A stretch of DNA of 64,000 bases from Methanoculleus receptaculi (GCF_033472595.1 NZ_CP137642.1:868001-932000); one strand, 5' to 3'; positions 35,102-45,460 are shown, counted from the stretch's first letter. Made by a program: numbers and translations. Notes: a model not told the origin generated them from the sequence alone.

Positions 35102-35941
35102 ATGATGGTCAATCAGGCAGATCCGGGGCTTGTGGAAGCGCTGGCAGACGCAACAGAGCGGGCGCTCCGTGAGGCTGAGACCCGGCTCCCCCCCGACGTG
35201 CTTGCCGCACTCCGGCGGGCTGCAGCGGCCGAGACGAACGGGATAGCGCGGCAGGAGTTGGGGAACATCCTGGAGAACATCGCGCTTGCCGGGGAACGCG
35301 GTCTGCCTATCTGCCAGGACACCGGTGTGCCGGTGGTCTACCTGAGCCTACCCCCCGAGATTCCTTTCTCGCCCGCGCTCTTTGAGGGGGTGCGGGAAGG
35401 CGTGCGCCGGGCGACTGCCGCGATACCGCTCCGTCCAAACGCAGTCGATCCCATTACCCGGCAAAACACCGGGGACAACACCGGCGCCGGAATGCCCCCC
35501 ATCCACGTGGTTCCGGGCGAGCGGTTCACGGTGACGGTGCTCCCGAAAGGTGCGGGCTCTGAGAACGTCTCCAGGATCGGAATGCTCCTTCCCTCGCAGG
35601 CGGCCGGGATCCCGGAGTTTGTCGCAGAGACGATGCTCATCGCGGGGGGAAGACCCTGCCCGCCGGTGATCCTTGGCGTCGGCATCGGCGGAACGTTTGA
35701 TGCAGCGGCAGCGCTTGCCAAGGAGGCTCTCCTCCTCCCGGCCGATACCATGGACAAATATGAGCAGGAACTCTGCGACGCCGTCAACGCGCTCGGGATC
35801 GGGCCGATGGGGCTTGGCGGCGACGTGACCGCGCTCGCGGTTAAGGTGAAGCGCGCCGCCTGCCACACCGCCTCCCTCCCGGTGGCGGTGAACGTCCAGT
35901 GCTGGGCGTCCCGCCGGGCGAGCGTGGAGGTGAGACTCTGA
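35102..35941 (+). CDS. fumA: Fumarate hydratase (class I), alpha subunit
   Basis: 279 aa. Two-subunit Fe-S fumarase, N-terminal half: NILENIALAGERGLPICQDTGVPVVYL with a cluster Cys, then RQNTGDNTGAGMPPIHVV and GIGGTFDAAAALAKEALL. Interconverts fumarate and malate in the incomplete reductive TCA route. A TATA-like TTTTTATAG lies 21-29 bp upstream. It opens a coupled gene chain that reaches dacZ at 41936. Confidence 0.93.
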   Translation: MMVNQADPGLVEALADATERALREAETRLPPDVLAALRRAAAAETNGIARQELGNILENIALAGERGLPICQDTGVPVVYLSLPPEIPFSPALFEGVREGVRRATAAIPLRPNAVDPITRQNTGDNTGAGMPPIHVVPGERFTVTVLPKGAGSENVSRIGMLLPSQAAGIPEFVAETMLIAGGRPCPPVILGVGIGGTFDAAAALAKEALLLPADTMDKYEQELCDAVNALGIGPMGLGGDVTALAVKVKRAACHTASLPVAVNVQCWASRRASVEVRL

Positions 35942-36495
35942 ACCTGAAGACACCCCTCGGTGATGAGGTGCTCGACCTCCGGGCTGGCGACCGGGTCAGC
36001 CTCTCGGGGACCATCTACACCGCGCGTGACGAGGCGCACCTCCGGATGATGGAAGAGGGTATACCATTCGACCCGGAGGGCGCCGCGGTCTACCACTGCG
36101 GCCCCGTCGTGCAGGACGGCCGCCTTCTCGCTGCAGGACCCACCACCTCCGCCCGGATGAACTCGCTCACCTGGTTTCTGATCGATGCCGGTGTCCGCGC
36201 CCTTATCGGCAAGGGCGGGATGGGACAGGAGGTGGTGGAGCGTCTCCGCGGCCGCGGCGTCTACCTCGCGTTCACGGGGGGATGCGCCGCGCTCGCCGCA
36301 GCCCGTATGCGGATCACCGGCGTTTATTTTGAGGAACTCGGTATGGCCGAGGCGGTCTGGGTGATCGAGGCTGATTCTCTCCCGTTGACGGTCGGGATCG
36401 ACGCCCACGGCGGCGACCTCTTCGCGGCCGCACAAGAGAAAGCGAAAACAAAATTTCAACAGCGATTCAATATAAAGCAGGATATCATCTCATGA
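35938..36495 (+). CDS. fumB: Fumarate hydratase (class I), beta subunit
   Basis: About 185 aa. C-terminal half of the Fe-S fumarase: LRAGDRVSLSGTIYTARDEAHLRM, AVYHCGPVV, GPTTSARMNS, LIGKGGMG, FTGGCAALAA. I place the start at CTG 35938. It overlaps the fumA stop as CTGA, has GGAGGTGA four bases upstream (35926-35933), and gives MNLKTPLG, where the family normally begins. A GTG at 35899 is the nearest standard start but would overlap fumA by 43 bp. Start uncertain, gene certain. Confidence 0.9.
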   Translation: MNLKTPLGDEVLDLRAGDRVSLSGTIYTARDEAHLRMMEEGIPFDPEGAAVYHCGPVVQDGRLLAAGPTTSARMNSLTWFLIDAGVRALIGKGGMGQEVVERLRGRGVYLAFTGGCAALAAARMRITGVYFEELGMAEAVWVIEADSLPLTVGIDAHGGDLFAAAQEKAKTKFQQRFNIKQDIIS

Positions 36496-36764
36496 AACTT
36501 GTCATCGATGAAACCCGCTGCAAAGGGTGCAACCTCTGCGTGCTGGTCTGCCCCTACAGGATATTCAAGGAAGGGACGGAACTCAACGACCGCGGGATCG
36601 TAACACCGGTCCTTGACCGGCCGGAACGGTGCACAAACTGCAGGCTACAGCCCCTCTACGGCCGGCTGCTCTGCGGCGTCTGCCAGATGATCTGCCCTGA
36701 CCAGGCGATCGCCTGGGTCGATGAGAGGCCGTTTGAACCGCATAAGGTGGAGGTGGAGTTTTGA
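36492..36764 (+). CDS. korD: 2-oxoglutarate:ferredoxin oxidoreductase, delta (ferredoxin) subunit
   Basis: 90 aa. Ferredoxin-like subunit with Cys clusters CKGCNLCVLVCP (residues about 11-22) and CTNCRL...CGVCQMICP. The second cluster is stretched by extra residues (PLYGRLL) between CTNC and CGVC. Starts by ATGA overlap with fumB. Passes electrons between KorB and ferredoxin. Confidence 0.92.
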   Translation: MKLVIDETRCKGCNLCVLVCPYRIFKEGTELNDRGIVTPVLDRPERCTNCRLQPLYGRLLCGVCQMICPDQAIAWVDERPFEPHKVEVEF

Positions 36765-37861
36765 GCAGAACCGAGTTCATGCAGGGGAACGTTGCCTGCG
36801 CCGAAGGGGCGCTCGCCGCCGGATGCCGGTTCTTTGGCGGCTACCCGATCACGCCGTCGACCGAGATAGCCGAGACGATGGCACGAAGGCTCCCGAAGGT
36901 CGGCGGGGTCTTCATATCGATGGAGGACGAACTCGGGAGTATCGCCGCGGTTATCGGCGCCGCATGGACGGGCGCCCGGGCGATGACGGCGACAAGCGGC
37001 CCCGGGTTCTCGCTGATGATGGAGAACATAGGTTACGCGGCCATGACCGAGACGCCATGTGTCATCGTCAACATCCAGCGCGGCGGCCCGAGCACCGGCC
37101 AGCCCACGCGGGCGTCGCAGGGCGACATGCTCCAGTGCCGGTTCGGGTCGCACGGCGACTACAGCACCATCGCTCTCTCCCCCTCCTCCGTCCAGGAGAT
37201 GTTTGACCTGACCGCAAAGGCCTTCAACCTGGCCGACCGGTTCAGGGTTCCCACCTTCCTGATGGCCGATGAGATCATCGGCCACATGCGTGAGCGTATG
37301 ACCATCCCCGACAAGGTCGAGATCGCCAGCAGACCGCCCCTCCCCGAGGCCAGGCTCCCGTTCGAGGCCGGGGAAGACGGGGTGCCGGGGTTTGCGCCGT
37401 TCGGTTCGGGGAGGGCTATACATGTGACCGGGCTCACCCACGACGAGCGCGGCTACCCGGACACAACCGATCCTGAGGCGCACGAACGGCTTGTGAGGCG
37501 ACTGGTCGCAAAGGTCGAGTCGGCGCGCAGGGAGATCGCCGACTACGAGGTTGTGAATCCGGATGCACGTGTGGTCTTTGTCACCTACGGCGCCCCCTCC
37601 CGGACGGTGCAGCAGGTGATCCACGATCATCCCGATAAGGGTATCGGGCACCTGCGCCTCCGGGTTGTATGGCCGTTCCCGGAGTTTGCGCTGGCTGAGT
37701 TTCCAGATGCCAGGGTTTTCCTGATGCCTGAACTGAACATGGGCCAGATCTCACGGGAGGTCGAGCGTCACGTCGGCCAGCCGGTAGTCCCGATCCCAAA
37801 ACTCGGCGGTGACCTCCACACACCTGCCGACCTGCTTCGCGCCCTGGAGGCGTATCTATGA
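36761..37861 (+). CDS. korA: 2-oxoglutarate:ferredoxin oxidoreductase, alpha subunit
   Basis: 366 aa from a TTG that overlaps the korD stop (TTGA), with GGAGGTGGAG upstream. Pyruvate:ferredoxin oxidoreductase-type domains I/II: FFGGYPITPSTEIAE, GAMTATSGPGFSLMMEN-like block at about 75-90, and RGGPSTGQPTRASQGD. In methanogens it carboxylates succinyl-CoA to 2-oxoglutarate with reduced ferredoxin. Works with KorB, KorG and KorD. Confidence 0.95.
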   Translation: MSRTEFMQGNVACAEGALAAGCRFFGGYPITPSTEIAETMARRLPKVGGVFISMEDELGSIAAVIGAAWTGARAMTATSGPGFSLMMENIGYAAMTETPCVIVNIQRGGPSTGQPTRASQGDMLQCRFGSHGDYSTIALSPSSVQEMFDLTAKAFNLADRFRVPTFLMADEIIGHMRERMTIPDKVEIASRPPLPEARLPFEAGEDGVPGFAPFGSGRAIHVTGLTHDERGYPDTTDPEAHERLVRRLVAKVESARREIADYEVVNPDARVVFVTYGAPSRTVQQVIHDHPDKGIGHLRLRVVWPFPEFALAEFPDARVFLMPELNMGQISREVERHVGQPVVPIPKLGGDLHTPADLLRALEAYL

Positions 37862-38646
37862 GCAGGGCCGAATGGCTCCGGGAGGACCGGTTGCCGCACA
37901 TCTACTGCAGCGGTTGCGGGAACGGAACGGTCATCAACTGCACCCTGGCCGCGATCGACGAGGTGGGGTGGAGACGCGATGAGACGGTCTTCCTCTCCGG
38001 GATCGGCTGTTCCTCACGGGCTCCAGGCTACATCAACACCGACTCGCTCCATACCACGCACGGCCGGGCGCTCGCGTTTGCCACCGGGGTGAAACTGGCG
38101 CGACCCGACCTGAAAGTTGTCGTCTTCACAGGGGACGGCGATCTTGCCGCTATCGGCGGGAACCACTTCATCCACGCCTGCCGCCGGAACGTGGACATGA
38201 CCGTGGTCTGCATGAACAACCAGATCTACGGGATGACCGGCGGTCAAGGGAGCCCGACGACGCCGCCGGGAGCGATCTCGACGACAACCCCATACGGTGC
38301 GAGCGAACCGGCGTTCGATCTTGCGGATCTCGCCATCGCTGCCGGCGCAAATTATGTCGCCCGCTGGACGTCCTACCACGTCACGGAACTCACAAAGGCC
38401 ATCACCACAGGCCTCCAGACGCCGGGGCTTGCGTTCATCGAGGTGCGGACACAGTGCCCGACGAACTACGGCCGCTCCAACAGGCTGAGAGAGGTTTCCG
38501 ATATGATCGAGTACCTCCGGAGCCACGCGATGCTCGTCCAGAAGTATGAACGGTTGATCGCCGAGGGTAAACCGATCCCGGAGGGGACGTTCACCATCGG
38601 GGAACTGGTTCGGCGGAACCGGCCGGCGATGGGGGTGCAGCCATGA
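37858..38646 (+). CDS. korB: 2-oxoglutarate:ferredoxin oxidoreductase, beta subunit
   Basis: 262 aa. Thiamine diphosphate-binding subunit: YCSGCGNGTVINC, GIGCSSRAPGY, TTHGRALAFATG, and the TPP/Mg motif VVFTGDGDLAAIGGNHFIHA...NNQIYGMTGGQ. Start by ATGA overlap with korA. Confidence 0.95.
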   Translation: MSRAEWLREDRLPHIYCSGCGNGTVINCTLAAIDEVGWRRDETVFLSGIGCSSRAPGYINTDSLHTTHGRALAFATGVKLARPDLKVVVFTGDGDLAAIGGNHFIHACRRNVDMTVVCMNNQIYGMTGGQGSPTTPPGAISTTTPYGASEPAFDLADLAIAAGANYVARWTSYHVTELTKAITTGLQTPGLAFIEVRTQCPTNYGRSNRLREVSDMIEYLRSHAMLVQKYERLIAEGKPIPEGTFTIGELVRRNRPAMGVQP

Positions 38647-39182
38647 GGCACGAGGTCAGGCTCTCGGGATACGGCGGCCAGGGGATAATCCTCTCCTCTG
38701 TCATCCTTGGGCGGGCGGCGGCGCTCTACGACGGCAAGTACGCCGTCCAGACGCAGGTCTACGGCCCGGAGGCCCGTGGGGGGGCGTCGATGGGGCAGGT
38801 GGTTATCGATGACGAACCTATCCTCTTTCCCGAGGTGACCGACCCCGATATCTACGTCATCATGTCCCGGCAAGGGTTTGAGAAGTACGGCGTCCATGCA
38901 CGGAAGGACGCGTTCATGCTTATCGATTCCGACCTGGTCAGGTCGCGTCCCCTCTGCCGCTGCTGTGAGATCCCGGCAACGTCGGAGGCAAAGACCAACC
39001 TGGGCAGGGAGATCGTGGCAAACATCGTTATGATCGGCGCCCTTGTGGTCGCAACCGGGGTCGTGAGCAGGGAGGCGATCGAGCGTGCGGTGCTCGACAG
39101 CGTGCCAAAGGGCACGGAGGGCCTGAACCAGCGTGCTTTGAAACGTGGATTTGAACTTGGAGAGCGAGCGTGTAATCCATGA
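38643..39182 (+). CDS. korG: 2-oxoglutarate:ferredoxin oxidoreductase, gamma subunit
   Basis: 179 aa. Gamma domain: SGYGGQGIILSSVILGRAA at the N-terminus and TQVYGPEARGGASMGQVVI, both diagnostic. Starts by ATGA overlap with korB and ends by ATGA overlap with sucC. Confidence 0.94.
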   Translation: MRHEVRLSGYGGQGIILSSVILGRAAALYDGKYAVQTQVYGPEARGGASMGQVVIDDEPILFPEVTDPDIYVIMSRQGFEKYGVHARKDAFMLIDSDLVRSRPLCRCCEIPATSEAKTNLGREIVANIVMIGALVVATGVVSREAIERAVLDSVPKGTEGLNQRALKRGFELGERACNP

Positions 39183-40264
39183 AACTGCTTGAATACGAGG
39201 CAAAAAGGGTCTTCTCGGACTACAGGATACCCGTCCCGAAAGGGGTTCTCATACGCGAACCCGGAGAGATCGAGGCGCATCTCTCGGAGTTCGGGGATGC
39301 CGTGGTGCTGAAGGCGCAGGTGGACGTCGGCGGCCGGGGGAAGGCCGGCGGCGTTCTGGTTGTAGATTCGGCGTCGGCGGTCGATAGAGCGCGTGAACTG
39401 TTTTCGCGGGAGATCCGGGGCGTCCCTGTGAGGGAGATCCTGGTTGAGGAGCGGCTTGAGATAGAGCATGAGTACTACCTCAGCATCGCCGTCGACCGCT
39501 CGACCAGACAGCCGGTGGTGCTCTTCGGCGACACCGGCGGCGTCGAGATCGAGAGGACTGCACAGGAGGACGGGTCCGCCATACGGAGGGCTGTGGTCTC
39601 CCCCCTCCTCCGGGAGGTACCGGCGTTTCTTATGCGGGAGCTCCTTGGGAGCGCGCCCCGGGATATAGCCCCCGTCATCAACAGCCTCTACCGCGTGTTT
39701 CAGGAGAGGGACGCCATGCTCGCCGAGATCAACCCTCTTGTGACGACCCCGGACGGGGTTTATGCTGCCGATGCAAAACTTATCATAGACGACAACGCCC
39801 TCGGCCGCCAGGGGATCGAGGTCAACCGCGACCTCTCGGAGCGCGAGCGCGAGGCCGGGAGGCACGGGTTCTCCTACGTGGAGCTCGACGGGACGATCGG
39901 GGTCATCGGGAACGGTGCCGGGTTAACCATGTCGACGATCGACCTCATCGACTACTACAGAGGCCGCGCGGCAAACTTCCTTGACGTCGGCGGCGGTGCC
40001 GACCGGGAACGGGTGATGCATGCCGTCCGGCTGGTTGCAGGCCTCCCGTCCGTGAAGGTTATCCTTGTAAACCTGCTCGGCGGCATCACCCGGTGCGATG
40101 AGGTCGCGCACGGGATCATCGCCACCGACGTCGGCGTGCCCGTGATCGTCCGTATGGCCGGGACGAACGAGGAGGAGGGCCGGCGGCTGCTTGCGGAGCA
40201 CGGCTACAGGATGGTCGATAGCATGGAAGCGGCAGTGAGAGCGGCGCTGGAGGCTGGAGAATGA
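39179..40264 (+). CDS. sucC: Succinyl-CoA synthetase, beta subunit
   Basis: 361 aa. ATP-grasp subunit: LLEYEAKRVFSDYRIPVPKG, VLKAQVDVGGRGKAGGV, EINPLVTTPDGVYAADAK and NGAGLTMSTIDLI, then GGADRERVMHAVRL. With SucD it forms succinyl-CoA for the Kor reaction. ATGA overlaps on both sides. Slightly shorter than the usual 380-390 residues. Confidence 0.94.
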   Translation: MKLLEYEAKRVFSDYRIPVPKGVLIREPGEIEAHLSEFGDAVVLKAQVDVGGRGKAGGVLVVDSASAVDRARELFSREIRGVPVREILVEERLEIEHEYYLSIAVDRSTRQPVVLFGDTGGVEIERTAQEDGSAIRRAVVSPLLREVPAFLMRELLGSAPRDIAPVINSLYRVFQERDAMLAEINPLVTTPDGVYAADAKLIIDDNALGRQGIEVNRDLSEREREAGRHGFSYVELDGTIGVIGNGAGLTMSTIDLIDYYRGRAANFLDVGGGADRERVMHAVRLVAGLPSVKVILVNLLGGITRCDEVAHGIIATDVGVPVIVRMAGTNEEEGRRLLAEHGYRMVDSMEAAVRAALEAGE

Positions 40265-41127
40265 TCTACGGTGACCGAAACCTGGGTGTGATAGTCCAGA
40301 ACATCACCGGGAGACAGGGGCGGTTCCACACGGAACTCATGAACGCCTACGCCCGTGAGACAGGCTGGAAGGGGATTGTTGCCGGTGTCGCCCCTGGGAA
40401 GGCCGGGATGGAGGTCGACGGCGTCCCGGTCTACAACACCGTGAAGGAGGCGCTCGCAGAGCACGATGCCGCCGCAAGCGTCATATTTGTCCCGGCACCC
40501 GCCGCCGCGGATGCCATCATGGAGGCGGCATATGCGGGGATAGAACTTGCCGTCGTTATAACCGAGCTCATCCCCGTCCATGACACGATGAAGGCGATCG
40601 CCTACGCGAAACTCCACGACTGTGCGGTCATCGGCCCGAACTGCCCGGGCCTCCTCTCGCCGGGGGAGTGCAAACTCGGAATCATGCCGGCGCACCTTGC
40701 CACCCGCGGAGATGTTGGAGTGGTCTCGCGGAGCGGCACCCTGACCTACGAGGTGGTCGATGAACTCAGCCGTGCCGGTATAGGCCAGAGCACGGTGGTC
40801 GGGATAGGCGGCGACCCGGTGATAGGGCAGACTTTTGTGGACGTGCTTGCACGGTTTGAGGAGGACCCGCACACAAAGGCCGTCGTTCTAATCGGCGAGG
40901 TTGGCGGCAGCCTGGAGGAGGAGGGTGCGCGGTCGACCGATCTGCCGGTTGTCGCCTACATCGCAGGAGTGAGCGCCCCGCCAGAGAAGCGGATGGGTCA
41001 TGCCGGCGCGATCATTGAGGGCGGAGAGGGCGACGCGCGGTCAAAGGTGAGGCGGCTCTCTGAGATGGGGGTTCCTGTCGCGGCCAGACCCTCGGAGATA
41101 CCGGGGCTGGTCCGGGAGTTTTTATGA
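40261..41127 (+). CDS. sucD: Succinyl-CoA synthetase, alpha subunit
   Basis: 288 aa. CoA-binding Rossmann domain ([37 protein letters not shown]), then [19 protein letters not shown] and the active-site loop [17 protein letters not shown] with the phosphorylated His. ATGA overlaps join it to sucC and to the diadenylate cyclase gene. Confidence 0.95.
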   Translation: MIYGDRNLGVIVQNITGRQGRFHTELMNAYARETGWKGIVAGVAPGKAGMEVDGVPVYNTVKEALAEHDAAASVIFVPAPAAADAIMEAAYAGIELAVVITELIPVHDTMKAIAYAKLHDCAVIGPNCPGLLSPGECKLGIMPAHLATRGDVGVVSRSGTLTYEVVDELSRAGIGQSTVVGIGGDPVIGQTFVDVLARFEEDPHTKAVVLIGEVGGSLEEEGARSTDLPVVAYIAGVSAPPEKRMGHAGAIIEGGEGDARSKVRRLSEMGVPVAARPSEIPGLVREFL

Positions 41128-41936
41128 ACGGCGAACTGATGCTTGCAACCGCCTGTGAGGTTGCAAAGAAGATCGGGGCAAGGGCGGTTGTCTCATTCAT
41201 CGAACCTGCGCCGGTCATTGAGGGTGAGCCGGAGATCCCGATAATAAAGGTGCAGGAACTCCAGCTCGATGTCCTCAAAGACCTCACGATGCATGATATA
41301 CTGGAGGTGAGCGAACGCCATCTGCTCGATGCTGCCGTCCACCTCTACCTCCGCCGGAACTTTGAGACCGGGCTCGTGGTCGGGGTCTTCCCCTACGCCA
41401 TCCTCATCTACGATATCGTCGAGGGGAAGAACTTCATAAGCCTCAAGGATTTCTCGGATATCGTCTCCCGTGAGGTGCTCCACGCCGTCCTCACTCTGGC
41501 CCTCGAGATAGCGGTCGAGGGGAGGGAGGGGCGCGCCATAGGCACGGCGTTCATCATCGGCGACCCCGATGAGGTATTCCTCCACTCGCACCAGGCGATC
41601 CTGAACCCCTACCAGGGGCATCCGGCCTCTCTCCGGGACATAAAGAACCGGGATAACTGGGAGAGCGTAAAAGAGTTCGCCCAGCTCGACGGCGTCTTTG
41701 TCATCGACAGGAGCGGCGAGATCCAGGCGGCCGGCCGCTACCTGGATGTGACGGGGCGGGACATATCCCTACCCGGCGGTCTTGGCGGCCGGCACCGCGC
41801 GACCGCGTCAATCACACGGGAGATCCCGGCCATCGGCGTCACGGTATCCGAGAGCGGGGGGGTGGTGCGCATCTTCAGGGGCGGGGAGTGCAAGCTCAGC
41901 ATCCGTTCTGATATCCGCCTTCGATGCAAGGGTTAG
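41124..41936 (+). CDS. dacZ: Diadenylate cyclase, archaeal DacZ type (c-di-AMP synthase)
   Basis: 270 aa. The C-terminal DisA_N (DAC) domain is recognised by [20 protein letters not shown] (about 192-211) and [27 protein letters not shown], the latter with the RHR motif. The first motif is DGV rather than the usual DGA. The N-terminal half matches archaeal DacZ, which has an extra domain before DAC. Makes c-di-AMP from two ATP, a signal for potassium/osmotic balance. The ATG overlaps the sucD stop (ATGA), so it is coupled to the TCA operon. Confidence 0.82.
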   Translation: MNGELMLATACEVAKKIGARAVVSFIEPAPVIEGEPEIPIIKVQELQLDVLKDLTMHDILEVSERHLLDAAVHLYLRRNFETGLVVGVFPYAILIYDIVEGKNFISLKDFSDIVSREVLHAVLTLALEIAVEGREGRAIGTAFIIGDPDEVFLHSHQAILNPYQGHPASLRDIKNRDNWESVKEFAQLDGVFVIDRSGEIQAAGRYLDVTGRDISLPGGLGGRHRATASITREIPAIGVTVSESGGVVRIFRGGECKLSIRSDIRLRCKG

Positions 41937-41996
41937 AAACGGTTATATGAATTGCAATCATCTTTCTTATCATACTTTAGAACTACGGTGGATTTG

Positions 41997-43199
41997 ATGA
42001 TCAGGAACATCAGCGTAGAAGGGCTTGAGCAGATCCCGATCGAGAAGCAGCGGATAGAACTGGTGGAGCGTAAGTGCCTGGGGCACCCCGACAGCCTGGC
42101 GGACGGTATCGCGGAGTCGATCAGCCGCGCACTCAGCAGGTCTTACCTGGAGGAGTGCGGGAGCGTCCTCCACCACAACACAGACCAGGGGGAGGTCGTT
42201 GCGGGCGAGTCGCTCCCGAAGTTTGGCGGCGGCATCATCACAAGACCGATCTACTTCCTGATCTCGGGGCGGGCGACGAAGACCTTCAACGGCGTCAACA
42301 TCCCGGCGGACGCGATTGCAATCGAGGCGGCAAGGGACTACATAAAAAAGACCCTCCCCATGCTCAACATGGAGCGCGACGTCATTGTTGACTGCCGGAT
42401 GGGCCGGGGTTCGACAGACCTTCAGGACGTCTTCTGGTCGTGCTCGGGCAAGGCCCCGCGGGCGAACGACACCTCGTTTGGTGTCGGGCACGCGCCGTTC
42501 AGCGAGGCGGAGAGTATAGTTCTTGGCATTTCTGAGTTTGTGGACAGGACGCTCCGTCCGAAACACCCTGTCATCGGCCAGGACTGCAAGATCATGTGCC
42601 TTCGTGACGGTGATACAATCAACCTCACCCTCGCGATGGCGTTTGTGGACCGCTACTGTTCGGGCATCGCCGACTACATTGAGGAGAAGAACTTCCTGAC
42701 GGATCAGATAGCGTCGGTTGCGGGGAAGTTCACCAGCAGGAGGGTCAACGTTGCCATCAACACCGCTGATGACCTGGATAGCGGCAGCATCTTCCTGACT
42801 GTCTCCGGCACCTCGGCCGAGATGGGGGACGACGGCTCGGTCGGCCGGGGTAACCGCGCAAACGGGCTGATCACGCCGAACCGTCCGATGAGCATGGAGG
42901 CGACGAGCGGAAAGAACCCGATCAACCATATCGGGAAGATCTACAACCTCCTGGCAACAGAGATCGCGAAGGACTGTGTTGCAAGGGTCGATGGCATAGA
43001 GGAGATCTACGTCCGCCTCCTCTCACAGATCGGCCACCCCATCGACCAGCCGCACATCGCAAGCGCCCAGATCCTCCCGAAACCCGGGTTTGAGGTGAGT
43101 GCTCTCAGGCCGGAGGTCGAGGGGGTCGTCGACACCTGGCTGGAGAAGACCGCCACCATCACCGAGAAGGTTATCAGGGGAGAACTCTCTACTTTTTAG
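41997..43199 (+). CDS. mat: S-adenosylmethionine synthetase, archaeal type
   Basis: 400 aa from the ATG at 41997 (MIRNISVEG); an upstream extension to 41952 has no support. Archaeal MAT blocks: [62 protein letters not shown] and [14 protein letters not shown]. Makes SAM from methionine and ATP. A TATA-like TTATATGA lies at 41943-41950. Confidence 0.96.
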   Translation: MIRNISVEGLEQIPIEKQRIELVERKCLGHPDSLADGIAESISRALSRSYLEECGSVLHHNTDQGEVVAGESLPKFGGGIITRPIYFLISGRATKTFNGVNIPADAIAIEAARDYIKKTLPMLNMERDVIVDCRMGRGSTDLQDVFWSCSGKAPRANDTSFGVGHAPFSEAESIVLGISEFVDRTLRPKHPVIGQDCKIMCLRDGDTINLTLAMAFVDRYCSGIADYIEEKNFLTDQIASVAGKFTSRRVNVAINTADDLDSGSIFLTVSGTSAEMGDDGSVGRGNRANGLITPNRPMSMEATSGKNPINHIGKIYNLLATEIAKDCVARVDGIEEIYVRLLSQIGHPIDQPHIASAQILPKPGFEVSALRPEVEGVVDTWLEKTATITEKVIRGELSTF

Positions 43200-43232
43200 C
43201 CATCCCCTATAACTTTCTGGAGTCTGCAATCC

Positions 43233-44129
43233 ATGAGTAAACCAGTATCCAGGAACCCGGATCCGGCGTTTATCCGTCTTGCCATCCCGAACAAAGGCCG
43301 GATCGCCGGTCCGGTCCACGAGTTGATCGAGAAGAGCGGGCTTCACCTGGCCGACGGCGGGGGTGAGCGCAGGCTCATCGCCCGGACGCGCGACCCCCAT
43401 GTTGAGATCCTCTTTGCCCGGCCGATCGATATACCGGAGTACGTGGCAACAGGTGTTGCCGATCTAGGGATCACCGGGAAGGATATGGTCCTGGAGCGGG
43501 GTTCGGAGGTCAAGGAGTTGCTCGACCTCCAGACCGGCAGGGCGACACTGGTTGTGGCTGTGCCGGAGGAGTCTGCTGTCGAGAGCATCACCGATCTCGA
43601 TGGGGCAAGGGTGGCGACCGAGTTTCCAGGGATAACCCGCGCTTTCTTTGCGGAGCACGGGGTTGCGGTGACGGTGGTGACGGTGGGCGGTGCATGCGAG
43701 GCGACGCCGCACCTCGGGATCGCCGACGCCATAGTCGATCTCACCTCATCGGGGACGACGCTCCGGACAAACCATCTCCGCGTTGTTCGGGAGATCCTGA
43801 CCTCAACCACGATCCTTGTGGCAAACCCGAGATCGCTAGAGATCCGTCACGAGAAGATCGATGAGGTTGTCCTGGCGCTTGACAGCGTCCTCCAGGCAAA
43901 GGGGCAGTGTTACCTGATGATGAACGTCCACAGGAGCGCTCTTGCGGGCGTGAGGGAGATCCTGCCCGGCCTCTCGGGGCCGACGGTGATGGATGTGGCG
44001 TCCGATGAGAATCTGGTCGCCGTTCATGCTGTTGTAAACGAGGAACGGGTCTATCAACTGATCAACCAGTTAAAACGCGCCGGCGCAAAAGACATATTAG
44101 TCATGCCCATCGAACGGATCATACGTTGA
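43233..44129 (+). CDS. hisG: ATP phosphoribosyltransferase, long form
   Basis: 298 aa. First step of histidine synthesis. [19 protein letters not shown] at the N-terminus, [12 protein letters not shown], and the PRPP loop [14 protein letters not shown]-terminal regulatory domain (about 215-298) with [16 protein letters not shown] marks the HisZ-independent, histidine-inhibited form. 4 bp separate it from hisA. Confidence 0.95.
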   Translation: MSKPVSRNPDPAFIRLAIPNKGRIAGPVHELIEKSGLHLADGGGERRLIARTRDPHVEILFARPIDIPEYVATGVADLGITGKDMVLERGSEVKELLDLQTGRATLVVAVPEESAVESITDLDGARVATEFPGITRAFFAEHGVAVTVVTVGGACEATPHLGIADAIVDLTSSGTTLRTNHLRVVREILTSTTILVANPRSLEIRHEKIDEVVLALDSVLQAKGQCYLMMNVHRSALAGVREILPGLSGPTVMDVASDENLVAVHAVVNEERVYQLINQLKRAGAKDILVMPIERIIR

Positions 44130-44133
44130 GAGC

Positions 44134-44853
44134 ATGGAGATATATCCTGCAGTCGATATCCTGGAGGGTCGGTGCGTGCAGCTTGTGCAGGGGCGCCAGG
44201 ACGCGGCTACGGTCTACGGCGACCCGCTCGCCTGGGCGTGCCGGTGGCTCGATCTGGGAGCTGACGGTCTGCACGTTATCAACCTGGACGGGGCGTTCGG
44301 GAGGGCAAAGAGGAACGCCGACCTGATCCGCCGGCTCGCCGGCGAGACGGAGACGTTTATCGAACTCGGCGGGGGTATACGGAGCGTGGAAGACGCCGCG
44401 GGGTGGCTTGATGCCGGCGTCGACCGTGTGATAGTCTCGACCCTTGCCGTCCGGGAGCCGGAGGTTGTCCGTAGGCTTGCCGATGAGTTCGGGAGCGAGC
44501 GTGTGGTGGTCGGGATCGATGCCCGGGGCGCCGAGGTGGTGATCGAGGGCTGGGAGCGCCCGGCGGGTGATTACCTCTCCTGGGCGGAACGGTTTGAGTC
44601 TCTCGGCGCGGGGTCTCTCCTCTACACGAATGTGGATGTAGAGGGTCTCCAGCAGGGGATAGATATAGCCCCGATCGAGGCTCTCCTTGCCCGGGTGAGC
44701 GTCCCGGTGGTGGTCTCCGGGGGCATATCGAGCGCCCGGGACGTCCGCGCCCTCCGGGAGGCGGGGGCGGCAGCGGCGGTCCTGGGCTCGGCTCTCTACT
44801 CCGGCAGGATCGGGCTCTCTGAGGCGATGGAGGCTGCGCATGCGAAGAGCTGA
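44134..44853 (+). CDS. hisA: Phosphoribosylformimino-AICAR-P isomerase
   Basis: 239 aa. TIM barrel: [16 protein letters not shown] with the catalytic Asp, [27 protein letters not shown], and [16 protein letters not shown] as the second phosphate site. Overlaps hisB by 14 bp. Confidence 0.95.
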   Translation: MEIYPAVDILEGRCVQLVQGRQDAATVYGDPLAWACRWLDLGADGLHVINLDGAFGRAKRNADLIRRLAGETETFIELGGGIRSVEDAAGWLDAGVDRVIVSTLAVREPEVVRRLADEFGSERVVVGIDARGAEVVIEGWERPAGDYLSWAERFESLGAGSLLYTNVDVEGLQQGIDIAPIEALLARVSVPVVVSGGISSARDVRALREAGAAAAVLGSALYSGRIGLSEAMEAAHAKS

Positions 44854-45424
44854 AGTTCACCGCGCAACGCGGGAGACCGATATCAGGCTCTCCCTCGGCC
44901 TTGACGGCACCGGGACGGCGAGAATCGAGACCGGCATACCTTTCTTTGACCACATGCTGGAGTCGTTTGCCCGGCACGGCCGGTTCGATCTCGGCGTCAA
45001 GGCTGAGGGTGACCTTGGGGTGGATGCGCACCACACAATCGAGGATACCGGGATAGCCCTGGGCAAAGCCCTGGCTGCGGCCGTCGGTGATGGGAAGGGG
45101 ATAACCCGGTTTGCCGACGCGGCCGTGCCGATGGACGAGGCTCTTGCACGGGTGGCGCTCGATCTTGGTGGACGGGGCTACCTGGTCTTCGAGGGGGGTT
45201 TCTCGCCTGCAGGGCCGGGCGGTATACCGGGCGACCTCATCGAGCACTTCTTCTACAGTCTCTGCACAAACGCGGGGTTAACCGCGCACATCAGCCTTAC
45301 GGGCAGGAGCGATCACCATGTATGCGAGGCGGCGTTCAAGGCGTTTGGGCGTGCGCTCCGGGCAGCGGTGGCCATCGATCCGGCTATGGGCGGCGAGGTG
45401 CCGAGCACGAAGGGGACGTTCTGA
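44840..45424 (+). CDS. hisB: Imidazoleglycerol-phosphate dehydratase
   Basis: 194 aa, single-domain IGPD. Signatures [33 protein letters not shown] and [18 protein letters not shown], which hold the Mn-binding histidines. The ATG lies within the hisA end. Last gene of hisGAB. Confidence 0.96.
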   Translation: MRRAEVHRATRETDIRLSLGLDGTGTARIETGIPFFDHMLESFARHGRFDLGVKAEGDLGVDAHHTIEDTGIALGKALAAAVGDGKGITRFADAAVPMDEALARVALDLGGRGYLVFEGGFSPAGPGGIPGDLIEHFFYSLCTNAGLTAHISLTGRSDHHVCEAAFKAFGRALRAAVAIDPAMGGEVPSTKGTF

Positions 45425-45452
45425 GACCCGCCGGGTAAGCCGCGCATCGGCT

Positions 45453-45460
45453 CATAAATA
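45453..45460 (+). promoter_or_regulatory. TATA-like box for the candidate RNA
   Basis: CATAAATA, about 25 bp upstream of the first stem near 45482, the usual archaeal spacing. Inferred. Confidence 0.35.

Noticed and set aside
44357-45247. 296-codon frame antisense to hisA/hisB
   Set aside because: Shadow of two well-recognised genes; composition is Pro/Arg-rich with no motif.
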